64,000 nt of DNA from Acholoe squamosa. Its lineage: Eukaryota > Annelida > Polychaeta > Phyllodocida > Polynoidae. Positions within the stretch are counted from its first letter, which is position 1. Each line of letters starts with the position of its first letter. This document shows, piece after piece, positions 26,001 through 38,000 of this stretch. Under the pieces are notes generated by a model, which searched no databases, was not told the origin of the DNA, and saw only the letters and a list, made by a program, of their open reading frames with translations. Both the position numbers and the translations under genes were made by a program. Location of the stretch: NCBI GenBank assembly GCA_949317995.1, contig OX439044.1:30886733-30950732 (forward strand), read 5' to 3'.

Positions 26001-29000
26001 GTCGACGGACCGAAGGACCAGTGGAAGCCAGCAGTGGCTGACCCGTTCCCTGCAGAGTATGATGGTCGCTACCTGTACGTCCACCCGGAACTACAGGCAC
26101 AAGTGACCTATGCTGACAGTACACCAGTTAGGTTGGACCCGAAGGTGAGGATAGCTATCGAGGGCGTCATGGTCCCCGAACAGCTGGATAGGACGCCTCC
26201 CGAATGGCTCCGAGACTGGCCGTGGTTCCAACGGGGACTCATGGTGGACGCTGCTTTCCGCGAAGTAGTGTAGGAAGCCAACAGAGCTTTCCTGCTCGGA
26301 GGATATCCAAAGCCGGATAAGACTCTGTGGAACGTCAAGGCGACGAACATTGATTGGGTAGGCTGCGTCTCGGAACCCGAGGGGCAGACTTACCCACGTC
26401 CTTGTGCCACCCGGCCCCAGTACCGGACCACAAAGGAGTTTCGGGAAGCCGCTGCCAACTTTGAACAGTGGGACGACGGTTATTACATAACCGAGCAGGA
26501 GTTAGTGGATGTCCAAAACAATTCACTAACAGGTATGAACCGAAGTGCAGCCCTTCGGACGGTTCTTGTCCGCCGAATGACTGCAGAACAGGAGGCCCGG
26601 GAAGAGGCTAAGAGGGCAGCGGAAGTACCCGCACCTCCTATCCCCGACCTGAAGCTTGCCACCCGAAGCACAGCCGGTTCTGCATCAGCCACCGGCAGTA
26701 CTACCACCCCGGTAGAAGCCTCGACCTCCAGCGCATCCGGAACCCAGGAACCGGAGGAAGACTGGAAGGTCAGTAAGAACAGGAGGTCCGCTGCTCGGAA
26801 GCTCAAGAATCTACCGGATTCTGCTAGAGCCGAGCCGAAAGCCAGCACCTCAGCCACTGGTAGTACTGCCATGGAGGTTGAGTCGTCAGACGAGGAGTCG
26901 GTGCACGAGTCCTCGGTTTAGTATGATGAGAAGGCCACTCCATCAACTCAAACCGAGGCCGAACGAAGGGCTAACGCCAAATCCGGATTAAAAACCCGGA
27001 TTCCGACGTGTTTCTCCGACTGTGCCTACGGAGTAAAAAAGGACGGCTCTACCCTATATGCCTGCCTGGACTCAGTCAATAAAAATAATGAGTCAGATGA
27101 TGAAGACTGGATGCTTCTTTCGGACGAGGACCCCAATCCGAGCAAAGCCTATCGAAAGATGTGGCTTATGCTAAACCACACCGAAGGGTACTACACTTAT
27201 ACCCAGAGGAGAAAGCTGCGTTGGGCTCTTGAGAAGTGGTACGGTGACGACCAGAAGTCCTGTCCCTTCTCTATCTGCCAGGATGCGAGTGATGTCTCGG
27301 TCCGGACCTGGAGTACTCCAGCCCGGTTCCAAAGGCATCTGGTAGAGGCCCACTTCCACCATCACCCGGTTTACATTTGTGATCCGAGTTATGGTAAGAA
27401 GGGCAAGAAGTGCACTACGAAGGTTCAATATAACCGACGTAGCGATCTGGCGAGGCACCAGAAGAAATGCCACGCAGAAGGTTTGGATGGGACTCGGAAG
27501 CGTATCATGGAGCTTCATCAGGAACTCATGAAGGAGTTTGACAGTCTGAGCGAGGATGCTTGGTCTAAGATCTGACCAGGGGACCAAGTCCTCTGCGAGG
27601 TTCCGAAGACCAAGGATTCGAAACTCCGCGCAAAGATAGTCCTGGCTCCTGGAAAGGGTAAGCTGGACATGCACGAGTCTCTCTGGCAGAAATGCGAGGA
27701 ATCCGGCAAGGAGGGAAAGAGAGCTCGTGAAAAAAGCAGAAGAGACCAGAACCGTGGTGGTAACGGTAATGGTCAGACCACCACTGCTAAAGTCAGAGCA
27801 GATGACCGCTCCAGGTCTCCTCTGGCTCGGCACCCCCATGAGCAGGTTCAGGGCACTCCTGTGTTCAAGAAACCCGAACCTGCCGGATACGCTGGCGCCG
27901 TATCAAAGCCTGGGAAAGTTAACCCCCGCAACTTTCCGTCCTTGACCCAGGGACCTGGACCTGAGAGCCAGACCTTGGTCGTTGGAAAGGGTGGTCGACT
28001 TGTTCCCAAGAAGACCTCAGCACCTGCTGCCGCCGGATCCGCATCCACTCCAGCCGCCCTCCCAACCAACTTCACCCCGGAGCAGTTAAACCTTTATCTG
28101 CAGATGGGGCTGAAGCCTCCTACCTACTGTATGCCAACAGCAGGCGTGTCCGGGAGTCCCACACCCGGAAGTGGTCCTTAGGCCGCATCGACTCCCCCCA
28201 AGGCTGTCGCTGCACCAGAGAAACCAAAAGACGCCATTACCATTAAAACCGGTAATGCGGAAGTTTGGTTCGAGAAGTCTCGCCAGGGGGAAGCAGATGT
28301 CCAGAAGGCCATCTACACCCACTGGGAGAAATGTGTCCGTGAGAAGGCAACAGAATTCCATCAGGGTCTTCTTAATGATACCCTGTTGTGCATGAAGGAG
28401 GTTGCGGATGCTGAAAAGCAGCGCCTCGAGACCCTCATTCGGGACGATGTAAAGTCCCAGGAGGAGGCTGCCGCAGCTGCCCAAGAAAAGGCAGCTATGG
28501 ACGTACACGTCTTGGAGAAACGTGTCAAAGAGGAAATTACCCGGAATACCAACTTGAACACCAAGTTCATGAGGGTATTCGGAGTCGATCTCGACGAGTG
28601 GGACGGCACTCCCGAGTCGGCTCTAGCTCTTCTTAAGAAGAAGCATGCGAAGGAATCCGCCTAAGCATGCTACGGGTTATTTTCTAAAAAATTTTTTTTT
28701 CTGTCCACTAAATAACCAGATATAGTCTTTGCGGAACCCTACAGGTCTGCGAATGTCTTTTATTAGTATATGAACACCTGTTCTTTGTGTTCCGGGTTCC
28801 TTTTATGACCAGCATCATTGTATGATTCAGGCCGTATAATTCTTATTATACCCTGAATAGTCTATTCGGATTAGGAACTTCACTTACAAACAATCCGATA
28901 GTAGACTTGCTGCTGTCAGACGTATCCGGATGCCGGTTCCAGACTTCTGCTGCTATCTGTGCTAACCACTATACTAGGATGGACTTTACGATTTACCTCT

Positions 29001-32000
29001 ACATTTCACCTATACTCCCGAATGGACTTATAATACATGTTACTACTACTTCCGGACCAGCCTATATTGGACTTTTTACTTATGTCAACAATACTTAAAT
29101 GGATTACGATTCTACACTGTTGACAAAACCGGATCTACACTTTACTTCTACGCTACACCATTCGGATATACTTATGAACTATAGCACTTCCAGAGGATTG
29201 TGGGTAGCTGCCCCAAATTCATCTACCGTGTTCACTCTAATAACCAGGAATCATAGACTTTAGCACGTCCATCCCGTGGTTAGCTGACCACACTTACCTT
29301 CTAGTATCCGGAAAACTACAGCAGAAGACTCCAGCAGCATCTACCATTTTTTATATTGTACATAATGTCATATGTCTATTTTTCTATAATGTTATTTGTA
29401 TGTGCATATCCACACTATGGTCATAACTTACTATATATTGTGATACGGGTATATACATATCTGTTAGTACGGATCTCAAATTGCTGTTCATATTAATAAT
29501 ATAAGATCCGATAAACTACACCAGAACTTACATATTATTGTCCGGCGAGACATATTGTATCATAAATATATCTGGTGTTATAGAGGTTATTTGGTACACG
29601 GTTATATCATATATATTATTATATTCATTACTACACCGTGATTTTTTTCTTTTCAAGTGTATAATACAAATGGTTCTACTAGTACTACTCACGGAATCCT
29701 TAACGGATTCATATGGTTATATCATGTTATGATGATACATGATTATATGTCATTAGATAGTGTAGTTACTTTTAAAGTCTTTTTCAAGACTATATAATCA
29801 AATGTGTTATTAATAACTACAAACACATACGGATGTTATCATGTGATTTATTTAATATTAACAGTTCCGTTACACATAACTGTTACTATCACATATATAC
29901 GAATGATGATACTTGTCCTATTTCTTATACCGTAAACATGATATGTTATCCTAAAGGTATAATAAGCTAATTAACAGTTTCGATACATACAACTGTTATT
30001 CATTCAAGTAATTCGTATCATATTACAACATCCAATTTATTATTATGTAACTATATACACTATCAGTATATGTATATGACATTCGAATCATATTTAACTT
30101 GGTGTTAATGTTATATCTATGGTTGTACCTCTATTACTAATGGTTTAGACATATAGAAATGTTATCCTAGTAATATTACTATAACTATAACACCCTCCTA
30201 AATGTCTGGGCGAGTGGTGTAGAGGTACGTATTGTTTAACCATAGAGTTGGGTACCATCTGACGTGGCGGGTGAGTCGAGTCGTCGGACGTTCCTCAGGT
30301 TCCGGATAGGTGGCAGCACCGATCCAGGTCTGTGGGGACATCTGACGACGAACACCTGGGTCCTTATATAAAGCCCAGGGCTCAGCCGCTACGTCAGAGG
30401 CCCTTCTGGCCTCCGCAGAATGTAGATCACCATTAATCATTATTAGCTGCCCCTTCTATACTATCTGGCAGCCGTGAGTGTGCATTAAGTAATAAATCTA
30501 ACCGTTGGCATACACTTGAAACCCTGTCTTACTCTTTCTTTCCGAATCATAAGACCCGAACCCCCAGGTCCGTAAGGCCACAACCCCTTACACTTATGTA
30601 ATGCATTCACTCGTAAAAGTGGAATTTCACCTTTCAAACCCTCCAAATCACTTAAAATACTGAACAGGGAAATTTCCCCCTCTCTGGGATCATACATGCT
30701 TGAACCCATCCCCATTTTGCCCTATTCTGCACCCAATTATTGATCATTTCCTACCTTTTTTTTAATAGATCTTTTGGGATCCTAGACCAAAGAGCTACCC
30801 CTCATACTCCATATATATATTCTGAATCAGAACAGCTTCGACATTTTATCTCAGCTTTCGAACACTAACATAAACCAATCAAAGTCCTAAATTGGTACAT
30901 TTCGGTGTACTACAAGAAGTGACGTCAGTAGCAATCGTGGAATGATACCAACAATGACCAAACCTTTCTACATAAGCACCTGCTCTCTTGAGAACTACTT
31001 CTTGAAATGTACAATAGGTTGGAAGATGCCAATCCCTGGTCAAAAAGAGCAGAGAATATTGGTGGTTAACTCTCTTCTGTTTTAAAACATTATTCAATTG
31101 CTGAGAAAGACAGACGTAGCAAGAATTGCATCTGTGAATTGCTCTGGCTACATCTATAGATCTCAGCTTCCTAGTTAATTCTAGCTTTTGCTTGTTAGGC
31201 TATGGCTATTAAATTATTGAGCAAACGCTAAAAGTCTATGAGACATATGGTAGGACCTCGCCCTCTACCAGGTGACGCCACAGAGGGAGGCTCTACCTTG
31301 TTCCCCTTAGTCCAGGTGGCAGCACTGAAACACTGGCTGACCAGCCTAGGCATTCAGACTTCTTCTTTCGGGTTACATTACAGCAATGTAGTATCTACAG
31401 GGGTGGATACTAACTTTTTCAGCCACTGGCCACCCGGGCCCATAGCTTTAGAAATCTATGGGCCCGAAACTAAAGCTGTGGCCCAGAGTAACTAATTTAC
31501 TTTGTTCTAAAGAGAAAACTCTGGTTGTTCTCATCAGGCCAAAATATAACTTGGTCAGATTGGCCAGATTCTTACAGATTTTATCTTTGCAATGATATAA
31601 CATGCCTATATTAAGATATCTTAACTTTGAGAGAGATCTCTCTTTGAAATCCTGTGGGCCATCCCGGACCCATAGGAAGGCAATTCTTGAGAAAACTATG
31701 GACCCACAGCCAAAACTACGGGCCAGTGGCTCCCGGGCAAGCATTAGTGTCTACCCCTGTATCTAGTATCAAGATGAAGTATTAAACAGATAATTGCACT
31801 GCATAGATATGAAGGTATACAGGTAGTGAGTAACAAAATACCTCCAATACCCTGGTACACCTGCTCACTGACCCAACACCCAAACCCCTGCCCCTTCAAA
31901 CAAGATACCGGCCGGTGATGGATAGGGCTGTTGTGCAAGACAGGAATGAAAGGATGGGGCCCGCCCAGACAAAAAGGAAACTACGAAAAGGACATTTGTA

Positions 32001-35000
32001 AAGATAAAGAAATACAATAAAGTTATCTCTTGTGCTGTCACTTAACGGATATTGATGACATTGCTTTTTCAGTCTTGATTGTCTTTTTCCCTTGCAATTG
32101 ACTTTTGAATGGTGGATTCGGCATGGCAGTGGTGGTGGTGCCTTTAAGATAATTTAAATCATGAGGAGCAAACCAGTTTTATCTTTTTTTTTCATTGCAA
32201 TTTTTAGCAACAGTTCAATTCATGTGATGCAGTAGAGTGAACAATTTTGTAAAGAACATTTGTGGTCACTGTGAGTTGCAGCTCCGAGTAATGTTTAGCA
32301 AACTGACCTTAACCAAACTGATATGTGATGGGCTATCCTATCAAATACTCAAACAGAAACTTTTGATTCTGAACCTCCAAGTTAGGGACTGGAATATCAA
32401 AAAAAACACCAATTAATTACACTAGATATACTATTAAATTCTAAAAAAAAACATCAATGGGGACCAAACATTGGGTTTACTATCATGATCCCTATCTTTC
32501 ATAATCCACATTATCACGAACCTCAATACAGTATTTAGGTCCGTGACATTGTGTAGTTATTAGTTAAATTCAGCAGTTTTGAATAGTGAACCATACGTCC
32601 TTGTAGACCCAAAATAGACATTACTATGGTGTGTAGTCTCCACTGCTTGCCTAGTCCACTTGACCACCCCTGAGGGATCAACATACAGATATCTAACTTA
32701 ACCATCTTGATCTTTGAGCTGTTCAAATTGTCCCCAGGCTGTCTAGGGTGGCCTTTGTGTTTCAACCAAAGATGTGGCCAGCCTTCCAGCCCCTCCCCTT
32801 ACCAGCCTTAGGTCCCCCCTCTACATCCAATTAACTACTCTATGGTAGACTAGCTCTTTATCTGCCTGCAATGGTGTGGAGTGTCAACTGGTGTACAACA
32901 GCTAGGTCTGGTTGACTTTGTTTGTCTTTTTGTTCTTGTAATACTAGGGAGTCTTCTCAAGTTGTGAGATCACCATAAAACCATTGGGCACATAAATCTT
33001 TATCTCACATACACCTGTATTTTGGAACAGACTGATGTTCTCGGGTGGGGGGGGGGGTGCCAGAGATTGAAAAAAATGCTGGTTAAATTCAGTAGGCCTA
33101 GGGACAATGGTGGGGTAGAGAGGACACGTGGTAGCTTCATATCTGTGACGTCATCAAGAGTAGCTGGAACACCGTTCATCGCCCCCCCCCCCCCCATCAA
33201 GAATGCTAGGCCTACAGTATTATAGTTCTTCTTGTTGTAACCTACGATTTCGATTATATACATGTATACATGGTTATGGTTTTAGAATACTAGAATATCA
33301 CAAAATGCATATTCTGGGTGAGTTCTTGAACTCCAAGTATAGAGAATAACTTGATTGTTGGAATACACGTTCCTGATAATAACCAATATGCTATCCATTT
33401 TTTTATATATATTTTACGTATACATCAGTTGATACTGCTACGATCAAATGGATTATCTTGGGGTAAACATGATATTTTCAGAAGTCAGAGCTCACACTAA
33501 TCTGTATAATATTGGCTAAATCTAAAACCTGACCCCGACATGCATCAAAAAGCCGTCCTGTGTTGACGTGCATAAAGTATTTGATAAATGAACCCCTTAA
33601 CATTATCAATGCTCACAATCTCACCTATCCGCTCACTGTGTGCATTTACAGATACAGATAAGACACTTTGCTGCCTTGCTAGTACCCACGACCTGTCAGG
33701 TAGGGCACAGTTGAGTCTGGCATCCCCCAGGGCTCCTTCATAAAGCCCCATGTACCACCCGCTGTTGTACAATACTGTCACAGGGGAATGGGAATCCCAA
33801 CAGGTCATGGTGGGAATGGATCAGATTAGGCAGTGTTCCTATCACATGGTAGACACTGAAAGGCCAGGTGACATGCTACCCACCTGCCACCTGACAACAG
33901 GGCGGGCGTGCCCTAAGGCTCTATGTTAGGTCCCCATCTACACAAACAGAAACTGTAAGTCTGATACTGTACCTGGATAACGTAGGAGGGATCCATGAGC
34001 AAAGGTCAGGGATAACATATACAAATTGTATGTGAAATATTAATGGCCTTTAATCTGATAGCGAGATGTGTTTGATCCAACACATGGAATGCATTCTGCA
34101 AGATGAATACTCGTTTCATATGATTTAACATAATTAATCAAGCACACTGATTTATTTCAAAACAGTAGCAAAGTAGCTGCAGACCCAGCAAATCTTAACT
34201 ACCGTAGGGCCTGTATAAGTGCCCCGGCGATCATAGATTTCAAACTGCCTCTACCCCCGGCCCTTATTCAATACTTAGTTTATAGTGCATTATTCATATT
34301 CAATGCTGCACTACCCCCGGCGCTTATTTAAGACCGGCGCTCATTCAAAGACCCGGTGCTTATACAGGACACTACAGTATATGCTGTATACTGCCAAGAC
34401 ATCTTTGATATTATGCCCCCCCCCCCTCTAATTCACTTCTGTCATCTTAATGAGTTTAAGTAACCGTTCAATTCCATGCGGGCTTCCCTAGCCCACTTAA
34501 AAAGGGTCTAATTCTCATCTTTCCTATCCCCTCAGGATGTGTGTGGTACACATATATGCGTGGGCACTGACACATTCCTTTGTGAAATCGTGTAATGTTC
34601 TCGCCATGAATATGACCTTAGCTGTCGAAATGGCGTTAAACATCTATTACTCACTCACTCAATTCCATGCCCTTTCCTCTCAACACCTGAATTATGTACC
34701 TCTAGCTCCATAAAAAGTCCAACACGTAGTCCTTCTCAAAAACTTTCCACTAAGGTCTATGTTGAAGGCATCCATTTGAGATTCCATAACATCAGATCTT
34801 CAGTGAAAACGGCAACCCGGACAGGGTAGAATTAACACATTAAGTCGTGGCTACAGTGCAGCTGTGCCGCTCTAGATCAAAGGGAACGACAGCAAGAAAC
34901 GGTTCTTTTGATGGCTAGATACAACCCATGACTGTCCCCACTATTCTGTGGGAACAACAGTTTTTGTGACCAATTCAATTTGTCTAGGTTTATAGGGGTA

Positions 35001-38000
35001 GTCTTACTCTAGGTGTGGAGGTAATTGCTTAGGTTTATGGTGGCCGGGTGTTCTGAGGACACACCATTACAGGGTGCCTACATAATACCGTAGCCACCCC
35101 CTACCTCCAATTCTAGCCACTCTATGCGGCTCTTACTGTCCTCGATAGCACTTCCCCAACAAGAGCAATGGTCTGTTGTATAGGGTCGATACCATACTTC
35201 GTGAGAGCATTGAGTCACCATGGTGAGAGGCACATGGGCCATAAAACCATAAAGGATCCAAGTTCCAGACACTGAGGGGTCTGGCAGTGCAATCTCCACC
35301 CCAGGAGGCTGCTTCTCTGGCAATAGAGCACTATGGTCGTGAGGATTTTAGCACATCATAGACAGAATGGTTACATCTCACACTCCTGTGTGGCATCTCA
35401 CCTGGCTACGATAACGTCGTTCTAAGGACCACTAGTACCCCCGCTGTGACATAATTCATGGAGGATCCCAGCTGAGGATTTCTAAATGGGAAACCATCCT
35501 TACGATTCCCACCATTTCCTAAATCCCAAATTCAAGTATAAAAAAAAGGTCCAATGTGGTTATAACTGTGGGAGGGGGGTGGTTAGATGTTGCTTGATTG
35601 ACAGCTATTAGCTGACTTGCCTTCCACTGTGTTTAAGTATAGGGAAGGGGAAAAGTTCCCAGACCAAATTCTGCCTGTGCTCCCCCTGTCCTAATGCCCG
35701 TGTAGTTGCAGCCTTACAGATGTGATACAAGCTTGTGTTGGGTGACGATTTTCTCAGGTCTCAGTTGTCAGCAAAAAGGGTAAAGAAATAAATGAAAGCA
35801 ATTCTTTTGCCGGCTTATATAATGATGTGTAAGGGAGATGAGTCGATAGGTAGGTACCACCTGGACGTCCCAATAGTGTGGCGACTAGACTAGAATTAAG
35901 TTATTTGTATATGGGCGGAGAGCCTATAATGTACACCTGTGAGGGGGCCTACCACAAAGCCAGCCACACAAGATTGATCACTCTATATGCTCATTATTCA
36001 CACCTGATCTAAAGGGAGGATTTCTAATAAGAAACTTAATTTTTCTTCATCTTGAACATAGGAATATAAACGTGCTGTATTTCTTTTGTAAAAGCTTGGC
36101 ATTTCAAATATGTTAAAATAAATCAGAAATTGCCCACATACTAAGCTGCATTGATAGGTGACATCATACCCTTAAAGACGCACCCCTTAAAACTGCCTAC
36201 TTTCAGTAGACCTTTACATCTATCCAAGTATGACCCTCACAGTGCCCCCCCCCCCAAAAAAAAAGAAGAAAAATCAAATAAATCTAAAGCTTTCTTATGT
36301 TTGGTATGGTTCTTTGTTAAACTCGAAGAATTGGAAACCATGGAATTTTCCAGTTCTTCAAGAAATTATCTCTGCAATTGATACCAAAGAGTCTGGTGAT
36401 ATCATACAAATCTGGCCTACATCTCTCTCTTTTTTTAAATCAGCCCCATTTTACTATCAAAGGCACCCATTTAATATCAAGTCCCTTCTTACCGTAGTGC
36501 TATTGCCCCATTACATTGGGTATAGCTTTGACAGGGTCTATAGTCTACCTTTATATGAAGTTAGTGGGGCAGGTTTTAGTATGCAGCACATACCTATTGT
36601 TATCTGAGAACCTCACACTGAGCGTATGAAGCAATCTAAGTGTCAGGTAACATGGCTATCTTCTGTCCTTTTCCCAGAGCTGAGTTTGTTGAATCATCCT
36701 GTCTAGACAGGCCCACATTGGGTAAAAAGCTTTAGGATTTTAATGCGGTTTTTATTCAGAAAGTCAACAGTCCCCATTCTTGTGGAGCTTTTATTTGATA
36801 CCAGCCGTGCCAGAAAGGTGATACTTTTCTACAACTGTTGAATACAAGTCGATGGAAAAATAAACATGGAATTGCTTTCTGCACATCATCATTTATATCT
36901 GTCAAGGGAACTACTATACCTGCAGTGATCATATAATATTATTGTAGGGAAGAGCTCAATTTACTCGGCCAGGTTGTATTATTTCCCTCTCTTCTAAACG
37001 TAAATCTGATCAGATGAATTGTCATTTTCTCACCAATGATTGTGAAGAAATGTCTTTGTATAAAATCTACATTATTACTGGAGGAGCTCCACAAATACCC
37101 AGGAGGAAATTAACATCTATGCGAAATTAAAGGCAACTGATCCTATTTCCTAACTGAGGACACGGTGTTTTAGCAGTTAAAAAGAAACACACATTCACAT
37201 AATTATCTTAAACAACTGAATTCTGTTTTTATAGGTATTCGCAATAAAAAAAAATGTATAAGCCCTACTCGAACACGCACAGGTGTGACATTGTGCTATC
37301 GTGGGGTAAACTGAATTCCCATTCTAGACCCCACTTTTAGCAAAACCCAGCCACAGGCATTCCAACAACGTGCTCATCTATAGTACAATGTCTGTTAGTA
37401 GCAACCTGCTGAAATGCCTCTCTGCCTTTGAAGTGTTTCCTTCTTGACAGAGAAACTTCTGACAATTGTTCATTTGGTCTGCCTGGGGCATCTGGGGTCC
37501 TAGCTGTAGGGTAGAACTCCCGAGACTCGACCACTTACAAGTCTGATAACTAAAGCTGTTACAAGGCATCTAAAAAAATAAGCATATTTGTTTATCAAAT
37601 TATGAATTATTCCTATTCCCCATTTATTGCATGAGGAAATATCGCATAAAGTACGCGGTAGTAAAGAGACTTGAGAGTATTAGGTCTATCATATATAATC
37701 TATGATGATAACGATATAGAGTGTACGTTAGGGGAAAAAGTGGTCGAGTTTAGGGTAGTCTACCACAGACCTGTACTGATCATGTACAAGATGCCGATGC
37801 TATGAGAGAGCCATGTGGTGCTGTTATAATACAGTGTGGTGGGTGTGAAGGGGAAGTATGAAGTGTAAGGTACCTCAATGATGGACTGTCACCACAAAGT
37901 ACCATGCTTAGCTCACCTTGCACTGGGAGATTCAATATTTACACCCTACTCACACATGTATGACTATAGGGTGGAATTGGTCCTAACCTTCTCTTAATAC

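Larger units (their letters stand above)
17719..30592 (+). mobile_element. Ty3/gypsy-type LTR retrotransposon, 12.9 kb, with extra third coding region
   Basis: Two 375-bp LTRs with TG..CA ends bracket 12.1 kb. The flanks share CTTA before the 5' LTR and after the 3' LTR, the likely target duplication. The order is LTR, primer site, gag (coiled coil, capsid-like, zinc knuckle), protease, reverse transcriptase, RNase H, integrase, CpG-rich spacer, third coding region with zinc fingers, AT-rich 3' segment, LTR. RT before integrase puts it in the Ty3/gypsy (Metaviridae) arrangement. The copy is antisense to the host P3H gene. LTRs differ at about four sites, so the insertion is recent. Even so, gag, pol and ORF3 carry stops and frame changes, so this copy is not expected to be active. 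At 12.9 kb it is large for the group. Confidence 0.93.

Noticed and set aside
27171-27839. 222-codon minus-strand open frame
   Set aside because: It is the shadow of the retrotransposon's third coding region. The plus-strand frame has zinc-finger motifs and protein-like composition, while this one spans an ORF3 stop and has none.
25842-28664. Interpretation of the third coding region as an envelope gene
   Set aside because: No signal peptide, membrane anchor or cleavage site was seen; zinc fingers and a coiled coil argue against it.
36230-36607. 125-codon plus-strand open frame beginning in a C/A-rich run
   Set aside because: Starts in a homopolymer and has no recognisable domain.
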